Of a stretch of DNA of 64,000 bases, positions 1 through 11,006 are shown in pieces. This DNA is from Azadirachta indica. Taxonomy: Eukaryota; Streptophyta; Magnoliopsida; Sapindales; Meliaceae. Both the position numbers and the translations under genes were made by a program. Every line of letters begins with the position of its first letter. Position 1 is the first letter of the stretch. The notes beneath the pieces were generated by a model, which saw only the letters and a list, made by a program, of their open reading frames with translations, was not told where the DNA came from and did not search any database. The stretch lies in NCBI GenBank assembly GCA_022749755.1, contig CM040444.1:8187009-8251008 (forward strand). Reading direction: 5' to 3'.

Positions 1-915
1 AGAAAACTTATTCTCGAGTTTTGTCTAGTGAATGAAACTTATAGTGCAATATTAAATCATCCTGCGACTTAAAAGAATAACTTTTCTCAGCAAGCTTCCT
101 TAAAACTCAAAAATATCCAAATTTTATCAAATATTAAAATTTCAAATTAAGATCACATTAGACCGCTTCTTATATGATTTTTGCATGTCTTCGATCATCT
201 TTATAAACACATCTTTAGTTACTATCTCAGGGTCAACTTTAGTCATATTATCAAATATCATGTTAACTGTATTATCAACATCTTGATAACTCTATGCAAG
301 TCAAGCTTAGTTGTCTTTCAATTTCTTTGGCTAAAAGATGGCATATGGTAATATATGGATGGTATATGATGGCTTTTGATCTCTTATATCAGCACAGAGT
401 TTCTCCAAAAATTCTCAACTAAAAACCCTTTACTCCAATAAAAAAATAAATGCTCATAAAAATCCTCAAACTCTATAGTATAGGAATGAATAGACCTCAT
501 ATCTTAATGTGTCAAACAATAAACAAGAAGAGTCAACCGCAACCTTATTAATTGTTTCATTTGACCTCATGATCGAACTTTATCTTCTTAGTTCATAAGT
601 CATGTCCTTTGTAATATATTCTATCAATCTGATGCACTCTTATTGAATAGGAAATAAGTTATACATTATATTCGTTTATCTGTGGGGATTCTCTCAATTT
701 TAAAGAATCCTTTAGTATCTTTCAATCAAAATAAAAATAATTTAGAACTACATTTTCTATTAAATAGCAACACATCATGCTTAACATAATAGACCATAAT
801 TCAAATTTTTTTTTTTGAATTTTTATTTTTGGTGAAAGGATGTATTGATGGATGTGGTTGTGTTTAACGATTCATGAAAGCTCTGCCTAGTAAAAAGGTA
901 TACTCTAATACCAAT
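1..915 (-). mobile_element. Internal part of a degraded LTR retroelement
   Basis: No coding frame survives. The block is about 90% alike to 60360-61300. Read on the minus strand, its right edge ends next to a degraded primer-binding site at 903-913 (complement of a TGGTATTAGAG-type site) that abuts a TG-starting LTR at 916. Its left edge (1-40) corresponds to the purine-rich end of the internal region seen at 60361-60377. I infer a non-autonomous or internally deleted, possibly Ty3/gypsy-type, element in minus orientation whose other LTR lies left of the window. The class is uncertain because no protein domain remains. Confidence 0.45.
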
Positions 916-1305
916 TGATGCAGGTGGGATAGTGGGCAAGATAAAAGCACTTTGTCGAATGTCAAATTATATTTGTTTGTTTAATGTAATAATTTAGATA
1001 AACATTTTAACGGATACGATTACATGTTATTTCAATCTAATGGTTCGAAATACGACTGTTAAGATATTAATCCAATAAGGGATAAAATTAAAGGGAAAAA
1101 ATTTTATTCAATAAAAGATTATTAAAACAATAATGTAGCTCTCTATATATAATAGAAAAAAAAACCTAGTATTATAAGTTAACTTGAATAAGAAAAATAT
1201 CTCTTAATTAAATAAGAAAATTAAGAATTAAATAATAAATTAAGTTGATAAGAATGAAAAATTTTTTAAACTAATTAAATTTTAAAATTGTCATATATTA
1301 TAGCA
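916..1305 (-). repeat. LTR of the degraded retroelement (copy A)
   Basis: It starts TGATGCAGG beside the degraded primer-binding site and ends ...TAGCA. It aligns along its length with 59978-60359 and 61300-61718. It carries TG...CA ends as LTRs do. The outer target duplication could not be established because the matching LTR is outside the window. Confidence 0.45.
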
Positions 1306-1326
1306 CTAACAAATAACCTTTATACA

Positions 1327-1380
1327 AATTCAGTAAGTTGGGATAAGAGGTTTGAAATAGCTGCTAGGATTTTGTGCAAG
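1327..1380 (+). pseudogene. Scrap of S-receptor kinase catalytic domain
   Basis: In one frame it reads NSVSWDKRFEIAA, matching NSISWDKRFEIAV in the kinase domain of the intact gene at 26164-28617. The similarity stops after about 13 residues. A sister scrap (NSISWDKRFEIVA) sits at the equivalent place, 61737-61792. It directly follows the LTR, so it looks like kinase DNA broken by, or carried next to, the element. Confidence 0.6.
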
Positions 1381-1833
1381 TCCTTTTCTTGCTAAGATTT
1401 TTTATAATTATGATCTAAGACATATGAATTTAAAATCTGTCTTTACCGCTGATTGAGGTGTTTATTCAATTTTAGTTGTCACATTTTCACAATCTATCAA
1501 GTCATTCTCTTACTAGATGTTATTGATTTAAGACGCATATACTATATATATATATATAAAACTTTTTGTAATTTGATCATACTAGCTTTTTCCTTATGTA
1601 TGTAAGAAAAAAATTTGATTTAAAATTTGTTTCAATGCCTACCAAAAACAATGTAGGATATGTTTAAATAACTGGAGGTTAAATATGAAAAGAAAATTAA
1701 ATAATAAAACATTAGATGTTAATTAAAATATATACTAGTGCTGATAAAACATTTTAATCGGTAGAAATATAATATATACACTCTAAAACAACTCTTTTGA
1801 TTGGTCTTGTTCAAGTAGATATTAATGAAACGT

Positions 1834-2050
1834 CTCCTTTTGTGTTTTTATCTATTGACTTGAAAGACATTAAAATAGAAATAAAATGTCCATGAACAAC
1901 GGCGCAACACCATCCTAAAGGCCAACTCATAGATTCTCAACTCCTTTTGTGTTATTTTACTTTGACTTGAAAGACATTAGGATAGAAATAAAATGTCCAT
2001 GAACAACGGCGCAACACCATCCTATAGGCCAATTCATAGATTCTCAACTC
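1834..2050. repeat. Two-copy tandem repeat, period about 107 bp
   Basis: A unit beginning CTCCTTTTGTG at 1834 recurs at 1941 with few mismatches; each unit includes the string ATGTCCATGAACAACGGCG. The segment from about 1815 to 2224 is absent from the related block at 62230, where flanking sequences join directly, so it is an A-specific insertion or a B-specific loss. Confidence 0.75.
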
Positions 2051-2574
2051 TAAATTGTTTCAATATTATAAACACTTGCTAATTACGTTCAAGTTATTCA
2101 TATAATTTATGGAAATTTAATTTAAATTTTTTAATATTTAAAAGTAAAAAATAAAAAATAAAAAATTAATTAGAAAAAGTTTTAATTGTTTATCATAATT
2201 TTATTTCAGGTATCAAGAAGTTCTCAACACTTGCTTAGTTTAGATTTCTTAGATAATTAAAATATTAAACTCCATTAACTTTTATTTTTTAATTTATTTT
2301 TATGTCATTTTTATTTTATATGTTCTTTTTATTTTCATTTATCTTTTTTATTTTTATTGTTATTTTTAATTTAATCTCATAATTATAAAACTTCTTCTAG
2401 AAATATTTTTAGTAATATCTACACATTTATTATAAATATCTAGATATTTGTTACAATTATTTAGATATTTTTTAATTTTATAATATTTTTATTAAAATTA
2501 TTCTATTTATCTATATTTTTCTTTAAATTTTTCTAAATTCTTTAAATTTTTTTTAGATATTTTTAGATTAGTTT

Positions 2575-3440
2575 TTAACATGATATACTATTTTTGAACA
2601 CTAATATCTGTGTTTACTTTCCGGTCTCAATGGCAAAATAGCTTCATAATTTTCTGGAAGACGTAAGTAGCTGTTTCGTCGTTGTCGAGAGGGAAATAGA
2701 CGAGGAGTAGAGGAGGCGTTGCTTTGAGGGAGATGGACGACGACCAAAGGCGACGCCACATAAAATACGTGAAGGTTACGACGTCATCGAGAGGAAAATA
2801 GACGAGACTAGAGAATACGCCACAGGAATCCTAGTCCATAATTTTTTTTTTGAACTTAAATCTTATGAGAATTATGCTCATCCCACTATAATCTAATTAG
2901 TAGATTTTTTTCTCTGTTTGCATTCAAATTTTTAGATTATTAGAGCAATTTTTGGAGTTGCGATTTATATAGCATTAAAGATAAGCATTATAGATTGATT
3001 TTAGTATTGTTGATAGTGAATTTAGGCTTGTTTTCTTTTCATTTGGGAAAGATGATTGACAAATAGTTTTTGAAGCAAATATTACATTATTTATCAAAAA
3101 AGATGAAAAAAAGATAAAAATTCTAAGATATTAATTTTCATTACAGCAATAGGGACAAATTTATTAAAATCGGACAGACTATATCCTTATTTTTTTTTTT
3201 CCCAAAAGTTTAGACACAAAAATGTTATTAACTGTAGGGACTAATTTATTAAATCTAACAAATCATGTTCTTATTTATTATTTCTCTAAATTATAGGGGT
3301 AAAAATATTATTATCCCAAATTTTAATCGGGACCTTTCTCTTCCAAACCCAAACATGTGATATGATATGATTTTCCATGGTTGGAAAAAAATTTGAGAAA
3401 ATTGCCCAGGAAATTGGTAAAATTTAGGGCTTCCACTGTC
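2575..3440. repeat. Promoter-side module, copy 1 (internally deleted)
   Basis: This block lies upstream of receptor kinase 1 and recurs at 20003-21035, 23905-25790 (split by a foldback element) and 63060-64000. Its first part (2575-2840) matches 63060-63330. It then skips about 450 bp present in the other copies and resumes at 2849 with the stretch that reads ...CTCATCCCAC. It contains short internal repeats of a GAGAGGGAAATAGACGA type. No convincing protein is encoded. Whether it is regulatory or only hitch-hiking repeat DNA cannot be told here. Confidence 0.7.
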
Positions 3441-4118
3441 AAAATATTTTATTTTTCATCATCACTGTGCGCTTCTTTATCTACTTTAATGTTTTGAATT
3501 ATCTATCTAAATAAATGTAAAAAGTTTCAAGCTGCACAGACAATTATATATTATGCGAAATGCTAATCAGCTTAAAGCCATCTAATAACATGCTGGAATC
3601 GATCAATTTGTTTATAATTTAGTCAGCTTATGAGTCCTATTTCAATCAATTTTATATAGGAAAGCTTGGAAATCTCTTCCATGTAAGTTATAAAAATTAA
3701 TGAGGAAAAGTCTTAAGATTAATATTTATAAATATAATGCGTTTGCTTTTTAAAATTTATTTTAACTCTTCATATCAACAATCATTCCTTTTAAAAGAAT
3801 ATATATTTACTTTTATTAAATTGACTTATTGCGCTATTTTCTAAAATAACTTCTTTTTAACATAAAGGTAAATTAAAGGAGTATTCATAAGAGATATTGG
3901 ACATGTTTTTAATTTATTTTCATACTTTTTATATATATGCCAGTCAACCCCAGCCCCTACGTCACCATAATAAATTTGTAGTTGACCCTGGAAACTACGA
4001 TAATGATTTAAAGCCAAGGACCCACCGGCAACATAATTGATAAAGGCAAGTACATTATTATATTGTTTTATTTATTGAAACACAAAGAAAAATTAAGTGC
4101 ATTCATTTACAGTCAGTA
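3441..4118 (+). promoter_or_regulatory. Upstream region of receptor kinase 1 with W-box and TGACG motifs
   Basis: The last 330 bp before the ATG are closely matched by 25800-26163 upstream of the intact paralogue. Shared sites include a W-box TTGACC at 3982-3987 and TACGTCACC at 3958-3966, which holds TGACG on the minus strand. A second W-box core, TGAC on the minus strand, lies at 3942-3947 in this copy. WRKY and TGA factors bind such motifs in defence genes; that reading is inference. No clear TATA box was chosen. The remaining upstream DNA is AT-rich without a gene. Confidence 0.5.
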
Positions 4119-6555
4119 ATGGCTACCTCAGCTTTCCAATTTGTTCTTCTTCTGTCTCTCTTGCAAACTTGGACTCCATCTTCGTCAACATCATTCGATG
4201 TTCTTGAAGGAGGAGCTTCCCTCTCTGAGAAAACAAATGACACACTAATATCTCCGAATGGTGTTTTCTCTGCAGGATTTTTGAGTGTGGGTGACAATGC
4301 TTTTGGCTTTGCAATATGGTACACAAACACAAACATACTGCCAAATGACCATACCGTGGTTTGGATGGCGAATCGAGACGAACCAGCCGGGAAAAAATCA
4401 AAGCTTTCATTATTAAAGGATGGAAATCTCATCCTCAAAGATGCAGGTCGAAGAGTTTTGTGGTCCACAGCAACGGCCATAGCTTCTTCTCATTCATCTG
4501 TGAAACTGCAGCTTGACGACTCTGGCAATCTCGTTCTGCGTACTTCGGACAATGAAAATACTGTGTGGCAAAGCTTTGATTCACCTACAGATACAATACT
4601 TCCTAAACAGTTGTTTACCAAAGACACAAGCCTAATCTCGTCAAGAAGCAAAAACAACTTTTCTTCAGGTAACTATAAGCTTTTCTTTGACGATGATAAT
4701 GTCCTTTGCCTTCTTTACCATGTTCCTCAAATATACAGCCTCTACTGGCCACCTGCTTGGAAATGGCCACATGAAGCAGGAAGGACTAAATACAACGACA
4801 CCAGAATTGCAGTTCTTGATCCATCTGGTTATTTCATTTCGTCAGATGGTTTAGAATTCTCCGCAGCAGATTTGGGCGTGGGGCCTGTTCGAAGATTAAC
4901 GCTTGATCCTGATGGCAATCTACGGTTGTACAGCTTCGAAGAGAAAGCCAATGAATGGGTTGTTTCATGGCAAGCATTTCTTCAATCGTGCATAGTTCAC
5001 GGCATTTGTGGACCTAACGGAGTGTGCACTTATGCTCCTAGTACAGGCAGAAGATCGTGCTCTTGCTTACCTGGATATAAAGTGAAGAATGACTCCGATT
5101 GGTCTAGTGGATGTGAACCGGAATTCAGTTTTTCCAACCACACGGAATATGATTTCCTCAACATAACTCATCTTGAATTCTTTGGGTACGATACAGGCAA
5201 TTTCCCGAACGTTACTTTGCAAGAATGTAAGGAGAAATGCTTGAATTTGAGCAGCTGCAAAGGGTTTCAATACAAATTTAACGGCGACATGGAGGGTTTT
5301 ACATGTTATCCCAAGACTTCACTGTTTAACGGACAGCACCAACCGGCTTTTAGTGGAGATATTTATTTAAAGCTGCCGAAATCTAATCACTTTTTCAACC
5401 AGACGACGACCATCAAAGGGTTAACGTTAAATTGTAAGGGCAACATTACCCAGGCGATAAACAGAAGTTATGAAGTACCCCGCGAAAATCGGATATTGAA
5501 TTTTTTTGCTTTGGTTTGCTGTTGCGGCAGGTCTTTTGGAAATAGTCTGTATTTTCTTGGTGTGGTTTTTCTTGTTCATGGGCAATCAAGACTCTGTAGC
5601 AATACAGCAAGGATATACACTCGCTGCCACTGGATTAAAAAAATTCACTTACCGTGAGCTAAAAAGGGCCACAAAGAATTTTGCTAAAGAGATTGGACGA
5701 GGAGCAGGTTGTGTTGTCTATAAAGCTTTATTGTCTGATCAACGTGTTGCAGCTGTCAAGCACCTCAATGAAGCTAAACAAGGGGAAGCTGAGTTCTTAA
5801 CAGAATTAAAGACCATTGAGAAGCTTAACCACATGAACCTGATAGAGATGTGGGGATATTGTGCAGAGGGAAAGCGTAGGCTTTTGGTTTATGAGTACAT
5901 GGAGCATGGATCCTTAGCAGATAACCTCCATTCCAATTCAATAAGTTGGGACAAGAGGTTTGAAATTGCTGTCGGCACTGCCAAAGGATTGGCTTATTTA
6001 CATGATGAGTGCTTGGAGTGGGTTCTACATTGTGACATAAAGCCACAGAACATACTCTTGGATTCTAATTACCAACCAAAAGTGGCAGATTTTGGGTTGT
6101 CTAAACTCCAAAGTAGAGGAGGCTCAAATGATTCAAGCTTTTCCAGAATAAGAGGAACAAGAGGTTACATGGCTCCTGAGTGGGTTTACAATCTATCCAT
6201 TACCTCAAAAGTAGATGTTTATAGCTACGGCATTGTTCTATTGGAGATGATATCTGGAAAGAGCCCAGCAGCTTTCCAAAGTTACGAGAAGGAAGGGGTG
6301 AAAGAGCGTGGAACACTAGTAACATGGGTGAGGGAGAAGAAAAATGTAGCTGCATCAAAGGAGGCATGGATTAAGGAAATAGTAGACCCCATGATTGCTG
6401 GAAACTACGACGTAAATAAGATGGAAATCATGGTTAATGTGGCCATGCAATGCGTGGAAGAAGACAGGGAAGCGAGACCCAGCATGAGCAAAGTCGTGGA
6501 GATACTGCTGTATTTTCAGGATGATCACGACCAATCGGCGTCGTTATCGTTATGA
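4119..6555 (+). pseudogene. S-domain (G-type lectin) receptor-like kinase, copy 1, frameshifted
   Basis: The frame opens at the same ATG as the intact paralogue at 26164. It encodes a signal peptide, a mannose-binding B-lectin domain (with VVWMANRDEP), an S-locus-type region, an EGF-like cysteine cluster (HGICGPNGVC...CSCLPGYK), a PAN/apple domain, a membrane span and a Ser/Thr kinase. The gene is intronless. Seven Ts at 5501-5507, against six in the paralogue, shift the frame just before the membrane span: the lectin frame runs on to a stop at 5657 and the kinase continues in the next frame to 6555. Codon 5710-5712 turns the last Gly of the ATP loop (GRGAGG) into Cys. A 7-codon deletion lies in the PAN region near 5285. 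The T-run could be an assembly error, but the loop change argues separately for loss of activity. A secreted lectin-only product is possible. Confidence 0.88.
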
Positions 6556-7830
6556 CTTATCAAGGAAGAGGCCATGGGCAGGACGTCTTGGCTAGATTGA
6601 AATAGACTAGAGAGTCGAAAAGTAATTTATGTGGCCAAGTTGGCACCAATAGGAAACCTCACAGCAACATCAATTATGAAGATGATATTCATAATTTTTG
6701 CGTTTTAGAATGACTTGTGTTATTATAGTCAGATTGTATTATTTTACGTATTAAAATAAATAATACATCCATATATTGATATTTTTAATAAATACAAATA
6801 TTATATATGTACGTATGTATGTATGTATGTATGATATTTTTGTTTTATAACATTTCTAAAAAATTGAATAAAAAATTTGTTATGAAAAATAACTACAATT
6901 TCAATAATTTAAAAAATAAAAAGTAATAGTTTTTTGTTATAAAAATAACTATAATTTTAATAATATTAATTATTTACTATACATTAAAACATAAATAAAT
7001 AATAAATATCATGAACATAAATAATATATCAATTTGAACAATTTATTCATTTAGAACAAGATAACAAATAATATATTTCCAAATATTTAATATAATCTAT
7101 CATATATTTAAACATATAATCACTTAAATCAAAATCTATTTAACAAAAAAGAAATCATATATTTGAGAAATATAATTTTTAAATTTCTTGAGGATATTGT
7201 AAAAAAAAAAATTTCATTAACTATATAAGTACTATCCTTTTAAGTACTAGGTGCTAATTTGAGAAATTATCAAAGTTTTGCTAATCAAATAATTTCTTTA
7301 AGTGCTAAAATTTTTTTAATAGACACTTTTATCAAAATTTATCGAATACATGATTTAATAATATATAAATACTAATTAACACTTATGGAGTGCTTATTAA
7401 CACTGGCAAACTCACCCTACTTCTTGATGATTTTGTTCTTTACGAAAAACAAATTAAGGTGACATGCTTATATTTAATTTTACAATATTTAATCCAACAA
7501 CTTATTTAATTATAGAGAGATAAAATTCTACAAATAAATAAATCAACAAGTTATTATATTATTTTTTAATCTAATAGGTTTCATAATCCTTAATTACAGA
7601 AAGATAAAATTTCAAACAAAAAAAAACCACGCCATCTTTTTGATCACTAGACAAACAAGTATTAATTAACTATAATATTTTACTTCAATACATAAACTAA
7701 TAAAATGGAATAAAAAATAAATTTCTCCTTAATTAATGTTCAAAAATCTTTAATCAGAAAGACAGATTGTAAAATTTGACCATAATCATTATGAGAGAAA
7801 AGTTTACAATTAACTAAAATTAAGTTACGG
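6556..7830. other. AT-rich 3' flank, no gene
   Basis: The first 170 bp (to about 6720) match the 3' flanks of the other kinase copies (28790-28990 and, inverted, 18481-18690). The rest is AT-rich with a TATG microsatellite at about 6808-6834. I saw no coding frame or RNA gene. Confidence 0.6.
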
Positions 7831-7839
7831 AGAGAAATT

Positions 7840-8010
7840 TGATAAGGCTTGCAAAGAAATTGTCCATCTTCCATCGGCTATACATTTGAACATTGCCATC
7901 AAAATCAAGCGATAGTCTTCTTTTCGGCATGGGGCCAAAATCAGTAGGCCTAAAGGAAAGTTCATCGGATGATTTAAAGAAACCTGAATTATTGAAATAC
8001 TGCTATTTGG
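7840..8010 (-). pseudogene. Antisense fragment of S-receptor kinase extracellular domain (block A)
   Basis: The minus strand reads, with gaps, GFFKSSDELSF..TDFG followed by a run like RRLSLDFDGNV, matching GYFISSDGLEF..TDFGVG and RRLTLDPDGNL in the intact kinase at 26164. It is the shorter sister of the fragment at 29620-30115. It comes from a more distant family member than the tandem copies and lies opposite to kinase 1. Plus-strand frames across it are shadows. Confidence 0.65.
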
Positions 8011-8339
8011 CTTTTGTTATATGTTGTCCTGCCATTTTTCCAGATCGTGAAAGCGGGGTCTGCCATTTTTCCATCTGTCATATGCCCAATTTATTAATAC
8101 TTAAACTAACTTATTTTAGATGAAAGGGTAAATTTGGAAACTAACATAAAAGCAAGGGAGGAATCAGAATTCCTCAATCTTTAGTTAGCATTAGCAATCC
8201 GGATTCCCCAAAATAAGGGAATGGAATCCTAATTCCATCCCAATATATGAAACCAAACATTGAAAAGGAAATATTCGTGAAATCCAATCCACAATACTTT
8301 TCCTATATGGATGATCCCAACCAAACATATCCTTAGGTT

Positions 8340-8890
8340 TTACGGCGGCAATTAGTGTATATATAAACCTTCACACTTTGCTGCGTTTCTTCTTTCGCAG
8401 TTGTAGTCTTTCTTCACCTCTCCCTGCTCTCTCTTCTCTCTGTACTCTATATATATATATATACATATATCCATTCCCCACTTCTATCTCAGCCTCTCTC
8501 TAAAGTTATATCACTTCAATTTGGTTTTGACAGCAGAAAATTTGTTGAGTATCAGGTGTATGTTTTGTGATTAGTGTTTCCCAGCAACTAAAAAAGTAGC
8601 CAGCCAAGATGCAGGACGAGGAGGGTTAGAACATCATGGATCTCTAAATCCCAGGAAATGGAATGTATTTATACTGATTAGACGGCCTCGTTTCAGAAAA
8701 TTGATTCAAAATAAATATGTTTTGACATTGGCGTTGCAAACGTGCGACCACCAAGCGTCCAACTCCAAGGATCACGCAGCTAGCTGTCGAGATCAACGTA
8801 CACTGGACACTTGGATGCTGATCATGGCATGTAAACCGGACAATTCTCCACCTTCGCTTTTTGCTGATTTGTCCGTGCTCAGGTTTGAGT
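8340..8890 (+). pseudogene. Ribosomal protein S21 (eS21) pseudogene, block A
   Basis: ATG at 8609 opens MQDEEG then a stop; the next codons resemble N-MDL-IP of plant 40S protein S21, whose start is MQNEEGQNMDLYIPRK. Further on, 8745-8882 keeps nucleotide similarity to the eS21 segment around SKDHA, QINVGH and FTTFALCGF, with many stops and indels. Upstream there is a TATA-like GTATATATAAACC near 8357 and a pyrimidine-rich leader, as in ribosomal protein genes, so this is not simply a processed copy. A sister lies at 30455-30955. It cannot make S21. It may have been picked up by the CACTA element that follows. Confidence 0.68.
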
Positions 8891-8984
8891 TCAACATGGA
8901 GACGCAAATTGGAATCAATGTTAGGTTATGATTATTATGATTTCTAGGATTTTTCTGCCTCATCTTCATCATGAAGATACAACA

Positions 8985-11006
8985 ACAATGCATAATCGTG
9001 ACATTTAATTGTTTATCAAATAGTCATGATAATTGCTTGATACATCTTACTATTGTTTCATTCCTTGATACATCTTTGACAAATGAGAAAATGTCAAATA
9101 TTTTTTACTCTTATTGGTCACCCTATTATTTTAAAATTGGAACACGAAGGTCGATCTTTGAAACGATGTCACGTCGATTGCCAAAAAATAAAATAAAAAA
9201 AACGACATGATGCAGGAGCCTTCATACAATGTCATTTACGTGAAAACAAAAGGGAAACTAATATGATTTCACACTTATCAATTTTTGCCCCCATTTTTCC
9301 AAAGCTCCATTCTCCCAATTTTGTGCATGTATGAACCCTAGTTGCCTTCGTACTTGTACCTCTTTTTGGTTTGAACCATAGCGACCATCAATCACTGCCA
9401 TGAACTATGTCTCTCGTCTGAAGAACCAAGCAATTACTTGACTTTGCGGATTGTTACCTCCTCTGGTGGTTTTGCTTCGATTTGCTTCACTTCGCTTCGG
9501 TTCACTATATCTCAAGTAAGTGTTTCATTTCAGCTTCGGTTGTATGATGAAATTTGTGGTCTAGTACAATTTGAATTTCAGTCATTTTGTTTTGCTTTGT
9601 GATTCTCAGTGAACTACATCTTATGCTTCTTTATGTTCTGTTCTATTCTTAGTTGCTTATATTATGTTTGTGAAATTGCTTCAACAACCAAAGTTATATT
9701 GAAGTTACCCTTGAAGTAATGCCTAAAGTTCATAAGAAATATATGTAATTAACAATTTTGGTACTATTAGCCGACACAAATGTAGATTAATGTGAATGAT
9801 TCAGTAAGTCTTGTTGGTCAATTGATTAGATTTAGGGGACATGAATTTTGGTTAATTAACTGTAATTAATATTAATTAATCACATCGAGTAGTACTCATG
9901 AACAAAACAGGAGAAGGGAGGAAGTTTGTAGTTGCAAAATAGAAAAATGATGGTTCATTTTTTTGTACAGTCTTGGCAACAACACTTTTAGTCTCTAAAT
10001 TGTTTTTTAAAGCTCCTTTAATGGCGATGATCAGAAGACAGAACCTATATGAATTTGTTGTAGTTAGATGTCATGGAAATATTATCTTTTTCATGCATGT
10101 TAGGTTGGGTAACTAAATGAATAATGCTTAGTGATGGTTGAGTAACTTAACTGATCGCTATATTGAATATAATATATAAAAGACAATTTTTTTCTCTTAA
10201 GCGCTAATGCTGGGAATCAAACATTCGGAAAATTAATTGAATCATATGAAAATCAAAATGGGTTTACAAAGAAATTAGCCAATAGTGATGCATGTAAACA
10301 TAAGCATATAGTATCCCTAGATTAAAAAGCATTTGCTATCTTCCTTGAAAGTCTAAATCAAAATTAATTTCTTTGTTAGCGAATTAAACAAGTACAGGAA
10401 AGTCACAATTACAAGAGAAAGTAAAACTAGTTATAGTTCAAACACTTAATAATTTTTATACTTTATAGTAGCAATTTTTAAACTTGATGTGCTAAGTTAG
10501 CTTGGATGCCAAGCTATTTGTATTTTCTGATCATGTTGTTCCAAAATGAACTTGGATGTTAATTTGTTTGCATTATTGTCAGTTAACTGCTATGGAATTG
10601 AGATTTGGTTAGTTTGATGTTAAAATAATTTGTTCTGCAATATATGTTTACACTTGTCCTTTGTTATGATTAAAAGTTAACACTTATTTTTTTAAATTTC
10701 ATTAATTGGATGATTAACGATTTGTTGCCACTGTGTCCTGCATCTTCAATTTATAAACTTTCAAATATTTAGTACTCAAAGCTTTAAATATGTTGGCATG
10801 GGTAGCAGGTAGTAAAAAAATGAATATGAACAAGTCATGAATGTCATGTGATAGGACTTCTCTTGAATATAATGATAGTGTCACCAAATTTCTAAAATTT
10901 GCAGTTAAACACTTTGAAAACCTAACACTTCTAGCTCCTATCGAGATTAAACATAATATTTTTGTGAATGGTTTTGATGTTACCTACAAAACATAGTATT
11001 TGCATT
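8985..11006 (+). mobile_element. Truncated 5' part of a CACTA (En/Spm) transposon, block A
   Basis: The segment matches 31441-33505 in block B, which leads into a long CACTA transposase. At 10790-10990 it encodes a decayed transposase-associated domain (MNKS-MSCDRTSLEYND) with a deletion of about 40 bp relative to block B. Similarity ends at about 11006, where block A jumps straight to sequence matching 47280. The rest of the element is therefore missing here. The CACTA terminal repeats were not located. Confidence 0.65.

Noticed and set aside
7893..8123. Plus-strand 76-codon frame (and 29907-30224)
   Set aside because: It is a shadow of the antisense receptor kinase fragment, which explains the conserved sequence better.
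8644..8907. Overlapping frames on both strands at 8644-8993
   Set aside because: They cover the rpS21 pseudogene and match no known protein in those frames.
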